Positions 20,616 through 29,035 of a stretch of 64,000 bases of DNA are shown here, piece after piece. Each line of letters begins with the position of its first letter. The first letter of the stretch is position 1. The notes below the pieces were generated by a model. The model did no database searches. It saw only the letters and a program-made list of their open reading frames with translations, and was not told where the DNA came from. The stretch comes from Pseudomonadota bacterium (lineage in GTDB: Bacteria > Pseudomonadota > Gammaproteobacteria > Burkholderiales > Rhodocyclaceae), in assembly GCA_018262095.1 (NCBI GenBank), contig JAGTRW010000004.1:62001-126000 (forward strand), written 5' to 3'. The position numbers and the translations under genes were made by a program.

Positions 20616-20749
20616 ACCACAACGACACAACGGACACAACGAAGATTCTTTGTTTTTTGATGTTTCTGTGATTCACCTTCTGGGTGATGCATCACTACGG
20701 TGCAAGCGATTGTCTTTTTCTTCGTGATCGTTGTGTTCGTTGTGGTTAA
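20616..20749. repeat. 9-bp-unit inverted repeat element, copy 2
   Basis: The left arm at 20616-20643 starts ACCACAACGACACAACGG and ends ACACAACGAA; the right arm at 20721-20749 ends TTGTGTTCGTTGTGGTTAA. It lies between the convergent genes galE and dnaQ and could fold into a hairpin in transcripts of either, possibly acting as a shared 3' end. The centre differs from the other copies. Confidence 0.8.
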
Positions 20750-20773
20750 CTGAGCTTTTAAGATTCAAGCCGT

Positions 20774-21499
20774 TTACGGCTGCGGCGCGGCATCGTCGGC
20801 CAGCCACAGGCACTGGCCCTTGCTTTCTTTCTGGACCGCCGCGAGCAGCGCCGCGTGTTCGGCGAGTTCGTCGTCGCTGGCGCGTACGATCTGCTGCTCG
20901 CGGCGCGGCCGGTCGGCCCGCGCCTGTTGATCGATCGCCTGCTGTTCGGCGCTGTCGCCCGCCAGGTCCATGATCAGGCTTTCCTGACCGCGCGTCATCG
21001 CGACATACACCTCGGCCAGAATCTCGGCGTCGAGCAGCGCGCCGTGCAGCGTGCGGCGCGAATTGTCGACGCCGTAGCGCTCGCACAGCACGTTGAGGTT
21101 GTTCTTCTTGCCCGGATGCAGGTCCTTGGCCATGCGCAGCGTGTCGAGCACACCGTGGCAGACGGTGCCGATCGGCGCCATGTCGAGCCGGCCGAGCTCG
21201 GCATTGAGAAAGCCGATGTCGAACGGGGCGTTGTGAATGATCAGTTCGGCGCCACGAACGAAGTCGAGAAATTCGGCGGCGATTTCGGAAAAACGCGGCT
21301 TGTCCTGCAGGAAATCGAGACTGATGCCGTGCACCGCCAGCGCCCCGGCGTCGATCTCGCGATCCGGGTTGAGGTAGCGGTGAAAGTGCCGATTGGTCAA
21401 TCGCCGGTTGCGCATTTCGACGCCGCCGATTTCGATGATGCGATGACCGTGCTTGTGTTCAAGGCCGGTCGTTTCGGTATCGAGGAAGATTTGTCGCAT
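20774..21499 (-). CDS. dnaQ: DNA polymerase III epsilon subunit (3'-5' proofreading exonuclease)
   Basis: Proofreading subunit of the replicative polymerase. 241 residues, same size class as E. coli DnaQ. Exo I FLDTETTGLE at the N-terminus, Exo II HNAPFDIGFLN, Exo III HGALLDAEILAEVYV (conserved His and Asp). The C-terminal tail that contacts the alpha subunit is present. It sits downstream of rnhA on the same strand but is separated from it by an inverted repeat element. Confidence 0.95.
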   Translation of the reverse strand: MRQIFLDTETTGLEHKHGHRIIEIGGVEMRNRRLTNRHFHRYLNPDREIDAGALAVHGISLDFLQDKPRFSEIAAEFLDFVRGAELIIHNAPFDIGFLNAELGRLDMAPIGTVCHGVLDTLRMAKDLHPGKKNNLNVLCERYGVDNSRRTLHGALLDAEILAEVYVAMTRGQESLIMDLAGDSAEQQAIDQQARADRPRREQQIVRASDDELAEHAALLAAVQKESKGQCLWLADDAAPQP

Positions 21500-21524
21500 G
21501 AAAGTGGACCGTCAAAAGAAGTAC

Positions 21525-21667
21525 TTAACCACAACGAACACGGCGGGCACAACGAAATTCATCAAGAAAAGGGGGTTTCTCAGAATTAACTCAAAAGCAG
21601 GGGCTGCTGGTGAGTAAACGCTCAATCTCTTGGTTCTCGTTGTGTTCGTTGTGCCCGTTGTGGTTAC
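21525..21667. repeat. 9-bp-unit inverted repeat element, copy 3
   Basis: The best preserved copy: the left arm 21525-21556 is TTAAC plus three 9-mers ending CACAACGAA; the right arm 21635-21667 is three TTCGTTGTG-type units ending GTTGTGGTTA. It lies between rnhA and dnaQ (both minus strand), so any read-through mRNA would carry the hairpin. Confidence 0.85.
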
Positions 21668-21683
21668 CAGTTTTTTCAAAAAT

Positions 21684-22136
21684 CTATCGCGCGGCGAGCA
21701 GTTCGTCGATGCCGCGGTTGGCCAGTTGGTCGGCGCGTTCGTTCCCGGGGTGGCCGGCGTGGCCCTTGACCCACAGCCACTTGAGGTCGTGCGTCTTGGC
21801 CAGCTCGTCGAGCCGCTGCCAGAGCTCGGCGTTTTTGACCGGTTTCTTGTCGGAAGTTCGCCAGCCGTTGCGCTTCCAGTTGTGAATCCACAGGCTGATG
21901 CCTTTTTGCACGTATTGCGAGTCGGTGTGGATGTGCGCCGCGGTCGGCCGCTTGAGCGCTTCGAGCGCGCGGATGACGGCGGTCAGTTCCATGCGGTTGT
22001 TGGTCGTGTCGTGCTCGCCGCCCCACAATTCCTTGCTGCTCTCGCCGCTTTGCATGAGAACGCCCCAGCCGCCCGGGCCAGGGTTGCCGCGGCAGCCGCC
22101 GTCGGCGTAGATATTGACGAGTGTTTCATTGACCAC
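21684..22136 (-). CDS. rnhA: Ribonuclease HI
   Basis: Degrades the RNA strand of RNA-DNA hybrids. 150 residues. The catalytic acidic residues are visible: Asp in [15 protein letters not shown], Glu in [13 protein letters not shown], Asp in [11 protein letters not shown], and the last Asp in [10 protein letters not shown]. It begins inside the last 11 bases of the upstream methyltransferase gene, so the two are translationally coupled. Confidence 0.96.
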   Translation of the reverse strand: MVNETLVNIYADGGCRGNPGPGGWGVLMQSGESSKELWGGEHDTTNNRMELTAVIRALEALKRPTAAHIHTDSQYVQKGISLWIHNWKRNGWRTSDKKPVKNAELWQRLDELAKTHDLKWLWVKGHAGHPGNERADQLANRGIDELLAAR

Positions 22137-22851
22137 TTTGTTCGCTTTCCTTGTTGGTTATTGCGGTAAGTGCCTTGGGCGCCAGTTTCTTCTGGCTCCA
22201 GGGCGGCAGGATCAGGCGCATGCCGCGCACGCGTTTGACGGCGCGCAGCAAATATACGCCGCCGGCGAAGCTCCACCAGCGGTCGCCCGCCGCTTCCATG
22301 AAATGCCAGCGCTTGAGCCAGCGCTCATGGCGGCAGGGCGGCGCATAACAGCCAAAATTGCCGCGCTCGACCTCGAAGCTCAGCAGTTGCAGCCAGTCCT
22401 TGAGGCGCAGCACCGAGATGTAGTCGCCGCAGATCGGAAATTCGTCGCGGTCTTTCGGCAGGCGCCGGCGCAAACCCCACAGCGAGAGCGGATTGAAACC
22501 GGTAATCACCAGTTGCCCTTCGGGAATCAGCACGCGCTCGACTTCGCGCAGGATCTGGTGCGGGTCGTCGTGAAATTCGAGGACGTGCGGCATCACCACC
22601 AGATCGATGCTGTTGGCGGCGAACGGCAACTCGTGCAGGTCGCACAGCACATCGACCGCTCCCGACTCGCCGGCGACCTGACGCAGCGGAATGCGGTTAT
22701 GCGCCAGCAGATCGTATTGCGGCAGTCCGAGCTGCAGCGCGTTGTAGCCGAACAGGTCGGCGACCACGGCGTCGATCTTGCCCTGTTCCCACGCCATCAC
22801 GTAGCGACCTTGCGGCGAGTTGAGCCAGTCATCGCTGCCGGCAATTGACAT
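22126..22851 (-). CDS. SAM-dependent methyltransferase domain protein
   Basis: 241 residues from the ATG at 22851 ([10 protein letters not shown]). Methyltransferase type 11 character: [20 protein letters not shown] with a following [26 protein letters not shown], the usual post-motif region. The glycine-rich SAM motif I is poorly conserved. This gene next to rnhA and divergent from gloB is a widespread proteobacterial arrangement. Substrate unknown. The frame is open upstream across gloB only as an antisense shadow. Confidence 0.85.
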   Translation of the reverse strand: MSIAGSDDWLNSPQGRYVMAWEQGKIDAVVADLFGYNALQLGLPQYDLLAHNRIPLRQVAGESGAVDVLCDLHELPFAANSIDLVVMPHVLEFHDDPHQILREVERVLIPEGQLVITGFNPLSLWGLRRRLPKDRDEFPICGDYISVLRLKDWLQLLSFEVERGNFGCYAPPCRHERWLKRWHFMEAAGDRWWSFAGGVYLLRAVKRVRGMRLILPPWSQKKLAPKALTAITNKESEQSGQ

Positions 22852-22878
22852 TTTCCGCAGTTCTTCCACAATCAACCC

Positions 22879-23640
22879 ATGTTCGACATCATCAGAATTC
22901 CAGCTTTCAAGGATAACTACATCTGGCTGCTGCGCAAGGGCGCTGCCGCGGTGGTCGTCGATCCGGGCGACGCCAGTCCGGTGCTCGAGGTGCTCGAGCG
23001 CGAAGGCCTGGCGCTGACGGCGATCCTGATCACCCACCACCATGCCGATCATCAGGGCGGCGTCGCCGGTTTGTTGGCGCATTATCAGGCCACGGTGTTC
23101 GGTCCGGCCGACGAGTCTATCACAGCGCTCAGCCGTCCCTTGCGCGGCGGCGAGACGATAGCCCTGCCCGAGCTCGGGCTGGCGTTCGAGGTGATCGCGG
23201 TTCCCGGCCATACGCTGGGCCACCTCGCTTACTACGGATCGGCTTGTCTTTTTTGCGGCGACACGCTGTTCGGCGCCGGTTGCGGGCGCGTCTTCGAGGG
23301 AACGATGGCGCAGATGCTCGCATCGCTTGAGCGTCTCGCGGCGCTGCCCGAGCGCACCGCCGTTTATTGCGCGCACGAATACACGCAAGCCAATCTGCGC
23401 TTCGCGCTCGCCGTCGATCCTGGCAACCGTCTGTTGCAACAGCGCGCGGACGAGGTCGCGCTGGCGCGCGCCGAGGGCCGGGCGAGCGTGCCGTCGACGC
23501 TGATGCAGGAAAAAGCGACCAATCCGTTTCTGCGCTGCGGCGAACCGGCGCTGATCGCTGCGGCGCAAAGCCGGGTCGCGCAGGCGAACGACCCGCTTGA
23601 GGTGTTTACCGTGTTGCGCGAGTGGAAGAACGCGTTCTGA
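22879..23640 (+). CDS. gloB: Hydroxyacylglutathione hydrolase (glyoxalase II)
   Basis: Hydrolyses S-lactoylglutathione to lactate and glutathione, second step of methylglyoxal detoxification. 253 residues, metallo-beta-lactamase fold. Metal site THHHADHQGG near residues 52-61, GHTLGHLAYY, FCGDTLFGAGCGR, CAHEYTQANLRFA, and the C-terminal FLRCGEP region. Divergent from the methyltransferase gene with 27 bases between starts. Confidence 0.95.
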   Translation: MFDIIRIPAFKDNYIWLLRKGAAAVVVDPGDASPVLEVLEREGLALTAILITHHHADHQGGVAGLLAHYQATVFGPADESITALSRPLRGGETIALPELGLAFEVIAVPGHTLGHLAYYGSACLFCGDTLFGAGCGRVFEGTMAQMLASLERLAALPERTAVYCAHEYTQANLRFALAVDPGNRLLQQRADEVALARAEGRASVPSTLMQEKATNPFLRCGEPALIAAAQSRVAQANDPLEVFTVLREWKNAF

Positions 23641-23747
23641 ACAAGCCGTCGCCTTTTTTTAAAATCGACATTTGGCGGCCTTCGCCAAGGCTTCGCGGCG
23701 AGCCGTGCTAAATTCGACCTTCGACAAAACAATAGCAGCGGGACAAT

Positions 23748-26700
23748 ATGATCGATAAAGCGAAAATTCAGGCGCTGGTGAAGTCCCCCAAAACAAGGAA
23801 ATACACGCTGCGGATTGCGCTCGCTTTCGTCATCGTCGGCGTGCTCGGTTTCCTTGTGCTGCCGCCGCTCGTCAAATCGGTGCTGATCGATCAGTTGGGC
23901 CAGGCGCTGCATCGGCCGGTGGCCGTGAGCAGCGTGCGCATCAATCCCTACGCGCTGTCGGTCACCGTCGACGGGGTGTCGATCGGCGAGCGCGAAGGCG
24001 GCGAGACTTTCGCAAGTTTCGACAGCCTCTATGTCAACCTCGAATCGATGTCGATTTTCAGGCTGGGGCCAGTGGTCGGCGAACTGCGCCTGGTCAACCC
24101 CAAGCTCAAGGTCGTCCGCCTTTCCGAATCTCGTTACAACTTCTCCGACCTGCTCGACGAATTGATGGCCAAACCGAGAACGAATGATCCGGTGCCGGCT
24201 TTCTCGGTCAACAACATCCAGCTAAGCGGTGGGGTGATCGAGTTCGACGACAGGCCGCTCGCCGAAAAGCACGTGGTCAGCGACATCGCGCTGACGCTGC
24301 CGTTCGTTTCGAGCATGGCCTACGCGGTCGAGAGTTTCGTCGAGCCGGTGCTTTCGGCGCGAATCGACGGCGCGCCGTTGCTCGTCAAGGGGCGCAGCAA
24401 ACCCTTCGCGAGTTCGCTGGAGAGCGAGATCGCGATCGATCTCGACGCGTTGCAGCTCGCCCAGTACGTTGATTACCTTCCGTTCAAGCTGCCGATCAAG
24501 GTGCTCTCCGGCTCGCTCGACAGCACGCTCAAGCTCGTCTTTCATCAGCAAAAGGACAAAGCCTCGACGCTGGTGCTGTCGGGAACGGCGGCGATCAAGC
24601 AGCTCGACGTCAAAGACTCGTCGGGCGCACCGTTGCTGGCGCTCAAACAGCTCGATCTGGCGATCGGCTCGGCCGACCTGCTTGGCGGCAAGTATGTCGT
24701 CGATCGCATCGCCGTCGATTCGCCGCAGATCGATGCGCGTGTCAGCAAACAGGGAACGATCAACTGGATCGAGTTCTTCAGCCAAAAAATGGCGGATGCC
24801 AAGGTCAATGCGCCGGTCGCCAAAAAGCCCGAGCCAGCGCTCGCCTGGTCGCTGGGCGAAGCCAAGGTCGCTGGCGGTGTGCTGCGCTGGCTCGACGAGT
24901 CGCACGGCAAGCCGTTCAACGCCAGCATCGAGGCGCTCGACCTGGACCTCAAGAAGCTCGACAGCAAGGGGGCGAAGCCCGCCGAATTCGACGTCGCCTG
25001 GCGGGTGAGCGCCGAGGATTGGCTCAAAGTCGATTCCTTCTCGGCCAAGAGTGGGCAACTCGATCTGGCCAAGCACGAGGTGCGCATTGGCAACGTTCAG
25101 GCGCGCGGCGTGCGCGGCCTGGTTCGGCGAAGCGTCGAGGGCAAGATTGACTTTCTGCAGACGCCGGCGCTGCGCGTCGTCGAGGCGTCGCAGACAGAAA
25201 CGTCGGTGCCGTGGAAGATCACCATCGCCAAGTCGGTCGGCGAGGACATCGGACTTCGTTTCGAAGATCGCGCGCTTTCTCCGGTGGCGACGCAAACCGT
25301 CGATGGCCTGGGTTTTGAGATCGAGAACCTGTCGACCGAGCCGGGGCAGCGTGCCAAAGTGGCAACGCGCTTCAAGCTCAACGGCAAAGGCGACGTTGCG
25401 GTCGACGGCACGCTCAAGGCTTTTCCGGCGCTCGACGCCAACATCAACGTCGACGTCAAGGCGCTCGAGTTGCTGCCGCTGCAACCCTATTTCGCCGAGC
25501 AGCTCAATATTGCGGTGACGCGCGGGCAGGTGGCGGTGGCCGGCAACCTGCAGTTACGTGCCGACGATTCGGCCAAGAAGTCCGAGGCGTCGGGCGCGTT
25601 GCCATTGACCGGCGCTTTCTCCGGGCAGGCGACGATCGGCGATTTCTCGTCGGTCGATAAGCTCAACTCGACTGATTTTCTGCGCTGGAAATCGCTCTAC
25701 GTCGGCAAGGTCGATGCGCGCCTGGGGCCTGACTCGCTGGCGATCGGCGAAGTGGCCTTGACCGATTTCTTCGCGCGCGTGATCGTCAGTCCCGAAGGCC
25801 AGCTCAACCTGCTGCAGATCGTTCGCCAGGGTGACGCCGCGCTTCCGGCCGCTGCGGACCAGAGCGCGAAACCGGCGCCAGCGTCGGGCGACGGCAAGGC
25901 TGTCGCCGAGGTCGCCGCCGCAGCGCCGATGATGCCGATCAAGATTGGCAAGATCACGCTGCAGGGCGGTAACGTCCGATTTACCGACAACTTCGTCAAG
26001 CCGAACTACTCGGCGAACCTCAAGAAGATCGGTGGCCGCATCAGCGGCCTGTCGTCGGATGCGGGCAGCATCGCCAGCCTTGAACTGCGCGGCAACTACG
26101 ACGACGTCGCCCCGCTCAATATGACGGCCAAGATCAATCCGCTGTCAGCCAAGCCCTATCTCGATCTGCAGGCAGACATCAAGGGCATCGAGCTGACTTC
26201 CTTTTCGCCCTATTCGGGCAAGTACGCAGGCTACGCGATCGAGAAGGGCAAACTGTCGCTGTTCGTCAAGTACAAGATCGAGAATGGTCTGCTCGAAGCC
26301 GAGAACCGGGTTTTTCTCGATCAGCTGACTTTCGGTGACCCGGTCGATAGCCCGAGCGCGACCAAGTTGCCGGTCAACCTCGCCGTTTCGCTGCTCAAGA
26401 ACCGCAACGGCGAGATCGACCTCAATCTGCCGATTTCGGGGTCGCTTGACGATCCGCAGTTCAGCGTCGGCGGACTCATCGTCAAGGTCATCGTCAACCT
26501 GTTGGTCAAGGCGGTGACTTCGCCTTTTGCGCTGCTCGGATCGATGTTCGGCAGCGGCGAGGAAATGTCGATGGTCGAATTCGATTACGGGCGCGCGGCG
26601 ATTACGCCGGCCGCGCAGAAAACCATCGAGAACCTCGCCAAGGCGCTCGTCGACCGGCCGGCGCTGCGCCTCGAGGTCGAGGGGCGGGTCGATCCCGAGC

Positions 26701-27146
26701 GCGACCGCGAAGGCGTCAAGAGCGCTCGCATCGAGCGCAAGGTCAGAGCACTCAAGCGCGATGATCTGGCCAAGCAGGGCGTCGACAGCGCTTCGGCGCA
26801 GAACGTCGAGGTCAGTGCCGAGGAGTACCCGGCGCTGCTCGAGCGGGTCTATAAGGCCGAGAAATTTCCCAAGCCGCGCAATATGATCGGCTTGGTCAAG
26901 AGTCTGCCGGTCGAGGAAATGGAGAAACTGATGCTCGCCAACTCGACCGTCGACGACGACGATCTGCGCGCGCTCGGCGAGCGTCGCGCAAAAGCGGTAC
27001 GCGACTGGCTGGTCGATCACGAGGTGCCCGCCGAACGCGTCTTCCTGCTGCCGACCAGGCTCGGCGAGGAGGCGGACAAACCGGGCGACAAGCCGGGGGC
27101 CGATGCCAAGGCCAAGAGCAGTCGCGTCGATTTCACGCTCAAATGA
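23748..27146 (+). CDS. Large DUF748 / AsmA-like envelope protein with OmpA-like C-terminus
   Basis: 1132 residues. An N-terminal TM anchor near 24-45 (IALAFVIVGVLGFLVLPPLV) is followed by a very long periplasmic part made of repeated beta-rich AsmA/DUF748-type segments (VAVSSVRINPYALSVTVDG, LSGGVIEFDDRPLA, LQGGNVRFTDNFVKPNYSA). Near the C-terminus is an OmpA-like stretch (MVEFDYGRAAITPAAQKTI, LEVEGRVDPERD, RRAKAVRDWLVDHEVPAERV). AsmA-like proteins are thought to bridge inner and outer membrane for lipid transport; a similar role here is inference. rmuC starts 4 bases after the stop. Confidence 0.85.
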   Translation: MIDKAKIQALVKSPKTRKYTLRIALAFVIVGVLGFLVLPPLVKSVLIDQLGQALHRPVAVSSVRINPYALSVTVDGVSIGEREGGETFASFDSLYVNLESMSIFRLGPVVGELRLVNPKLKVVRLSESRYNFSDLLDELMAKPRTNDPVPAFSVNNIQLSGGVIEFDDRPLAEKHVVSDIALTLPFVSSMAYAVESFVEPVLSARIDGAPLLVKGRSKPFASSLESEIAIDLDALQLAQYVDYLPFKLPIKVLSGSLDSTLKLVFHQQKDKASTLVLSGTAAIKQLDVKDSSGAPLLALKQLDLAIGSADLLGGKYVVDRIAVDSPQIDARVSKQGTINWIEFFSQKMADAKVNAPVAKKPEPALAWSLGEAKVAGGVLRWLDESHGKPFNASIEALDLDLKKLDSKGAKPAEFDVAWRVSAEDWLKVDSFSAKSGQLDLAKHEVRIGNVQARGVRGLVRRSVEGKIDFLQTPALRVVEASQTETSVPWKITIAKSVGEDIGLRFEDRALSPVATQTVDGLGFEIENLSTEPGQRAKVATRFKLNGKGDVAVDGTLKAFPALDANINVDVKALELLPLQPYFAEQLNIAVTRGQVAVAGNLQLRADDSAKKSEASGALPLTGAFSGQATIGDFSSVDKLNSTDFLRWKSLYVGKVDARLGPDSLAIGEVALTDFFARVIVSPEGQLNLLQIVRQGDAALPAAADQSAKPAPASGDGKAVAEVAAAAPMMPIKIGKITLQGGNVRFTDNFVKPNYSANLKKIGGRISGLSSDAGSIASLELRGNYDDVAPLNMTAKINPLSAKPYLDLQADIKGIELTSFSPYSGKYAGYAIEKGKLSLFVKYKIENGLLEAENRVFLDQLTFGDPVDSPSATKLPVNLAVSLLKNRNGEIDLNLPISGSLDDPQFSVGGLIVKVIVNLLVKAVTSPFALLGSMFGSGEEMSMVEFDYGRAAITPAAQKTIENLAKALVDRPALRLEVEGRVDPERDREGVKSARIERKVRALKRDDLAKQGVDSASAQNVEVSAEEYPALLERVYKAEKFPKPRNMIGLVKSLPVEEMEKLMLANSTVDDDDLRALGERRAKAVRDWLVDHEVPAERVFLLPTRLGEEADKPGDKPGADAKAKSSRVDFTLK

Positions 27147-27150
27147 GCGC

Positions 27151-28491
27151 ATGAGCAACTTCTGGCTCTACGCGCAGGCGGCGATCGGCCTGATCGTCTT
27201 GCTGCTGCAGCTTCTGCTGCTGTGGCGTAGCGGGCGGCAGGGCGATTCGCTCGATCCATCTTTCCGTTCGCTCGAAGACGCGCTGCAGCGCGTCGAGCGC
27301 GAGTTCCGGCAGGACCTGATGTTGGCTCGCCAGGATGCCGCGATGAGCGCACGCGGCGATCGCGAGGAGCAGGCGCAGGGCTTGGACCGCCTGGCCAAGA
27401 TCCTGTCGGCGCAGGTCGGGCAACTCGGGGTCTTGCAGGGACAACAGCTCGAATCGTTCGCGCAGCAACTCTCGCGGCTGACGCAGAGCAACGAGCAACG
27501 CTTTGGCGAACTGCGCGCGTCGATCGAAGCGCGTCTTGGCGCGCTGCAGGCCGACAACGCGAGCCAGCTCGAGGAGATGCGCAAGACCGTCGATGAGAAG
27601 CTGCACGCGACGCTCGAGCAGCGCCTTGGCGACTCGTTCAAACTGGTCAGCGAGCGGCTTGAATTGGTGCACAAGGGACTGGGCGAAATGCAGACGCTGG
27701 CCGCCGGCGTCGGCGACCTCAAGAAGGTGCTGACCAACATCAAGACGCGCGGCACCTGGGGCGAGGTGCAGCTCGAAGCGCTGCTCGATCAGGTGCTGAC
27801 CGCCGAACAGTACGAGAAGAACGTGATGACGCGGCCGGGCAGCGGCGAGCGCGTCGAATTTGCCATCCGGCTGCCGGGCGGCAGCGGTGATGAGCAGCGC
27901 CCGGTGTGGCTACCGATCGACGCCAAGTTTCCGATGGAGGATTATCAGCGACTGACCGACGCGCAGGAGCGCGCCGATCCGCTGGCCGTCGAACTGGCCG
28001 CCAGGGCGCTCGAGCTGCGCCTGCGCGACGAGGCCAAGAAGATCCGCGACAAATACGTCGAGCCGCCGCATACGACCGATTTCGCGATCCTCTACCTGCC
28101 GACCGAGGGCTTGTACGCCGAAGCGCTGCGCCGTCCCGGACTGGCCGACGGCCTGCAGCGCGATTTTCGCATCAGCGTCGCCGGACCGACGACGCTCGCT
28201 GCGTTGCTCAACAGCTTGCAGATGGGTTTCCGGACGCTGGCCATCGAGCGGCGCTCGTCCGAAGTCTGGGGCGTGCTGGGCGCGATCAAGACCGAATTCG
28301 GAAAATTCGGTGAAGCGCTCGACGCGACGCGCAAGAAGCTTGAACAGGCGACGCGCAGCATCGAGTCGGCGGGCGTGCGGACGCGCCAGATCGAGCGCAA
28401 GCTCAAAGGCGTCGAGGCCTTGCCGGTGATCGAGGCGCAGGCTCGCCTGGGTGCGCTCGAGGAGATCGAGCCGGTGGGCGACGACGAGTGA
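27151..28491 (+). CDS. rmuC: DNA recombination protein RmuC
   Basis: 446 residues. An N-terminal TM helix (FWLYAQAAIGLIVLLLQLLLL, near 3-23) is followed by a long coiled coil (about 40-190) and the RmuC nuclease-like core (RGTWGEVQLEALLDQVL, VWLPIDAKFPMEDYQRL, TTDFAILYLPTEGLYAEAL). Known members limit inversions and affect recombination. The ATG at 27151 follows the DUF748 stop; the frame upstream of it is only a shadow. Probably co-transcribed with the neighbours on both sides. Confidence 0.93.
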   Translation: MSNFWLYAQAAIGLIVLLLQLLLLWRSGRQGDSLDPSFRSLEDALQRVEREFRQDLMLARQDAAMSARGDREEQAQGLDRLAKILSAQVGQLGVLQGQQLESFAQQLSRLTQSNEQRFGELRASIEARLGALQADNASQLEEMRKTVDEKLHATLEQRLGDSFKLVSERLELVHKGLGEMQTLAAGVGDLKKVLTNIKTRGTWGEVQLEALLDQVLTAEQYEKNVMTRPGSGERVEFAIRLPGGSGDEQRPVWLPIDAKFPMEDYQRLTDAQERADPLAVELAARALELRLRDEAKKIRDKYVEPPHTTDFAILYLPTEGLYAEALRRPGLADGLQRDFRISVAGPTTLAALLNSLQMGFRTLAIERRSSEVWGVLGAIKTEFGKFGEALDATRKKLEQATRSIESAGVRTRQIERKLKGVEALPVIEAQARLGALEEIEPVGDDE

Positions 28492-28495
28492 GTCG

Positions 28496-28906
28496 ATGAA
28501 GACGCAGCAGCTCGACGCAGCGTTTCGCGCGACGCGCTATCGGGTTGACTGCGCCGCGGAATCTTTCGATCTGCGCATCGGCGTCGTCAATCGCGCTTTC
28601 GACGATTTTCTGCGCGCGCAAGGCGTTTCCTGCTGGGGCCTGCTCACCGCGTACAACCCTGGCGGGGTGCGCGGCGACGATGACAATGCGGCGCGTCAGC
28701 GTCGTTTGTTGCAGCGATTGCAGCGGCACGGCTGGCGCTATTTCTCGGCCGACAATGTCGCCGACGACGGGCGCTGGCCAGTCGAGCCCGGCGTACTGAT
28801 CGTGCAGGTCGGCGAAACGGAACTCGGAGCACTGGCGTCGGAGTTTTCCCAAGCCGCGATCGTCTGCGGCGAGGTCGGTTTGCCGCCTCGCCTGGTCTGG
28901 CTCTAG
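28496..28906 (+). CDS. DUF3293 domain protein
   Basis: 136 residues. Recognised as DUF3293-like by its N-terminal LDAAFRATRYRV and the AYNPGG motif near residue 60. Function unknown. The ATG at 28496 is 4 bases after the rmuC stop, so it is the distal gene of a DUF748-rmuC-DUF3293 operon. The frame is open 45 bases further upstream inside rmuC, but that extension is not family-like. Confidence 0.75.
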   Translation: MKTQQLDAAFRATRYRVDCAAESFDLRIGVVNRAFDDFLRAQGVSCWGLLTAYNPGGVRGDDDNAARQRRLLQRLQRHGWRYFSADNVADDGRWPVEPGVLIVQVGETELGALASEFSQAAIVCGEVGLPPRLVWL

Positions 28907-29035
28907 ACTGGCCGGTGGCCACGGGGCGATTTATTCCCCCCGAGTTTTTGGGGATGCGCTACCCTTGTCCGTACCGTCGCACACGGTGGGTCGTTGCCGT
29001 TTTTTGATCAACGCACAATTTGGGTCATCAGTGTC

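Noticed and set aside
20616-20660. Tandem 9-mers as a possible CRISPR or microsatellite
   Set aside because: Units are contiguous without spacers, only three per arm, and mirrored by an opposite arm, which fits an inverted-repeat element instead.
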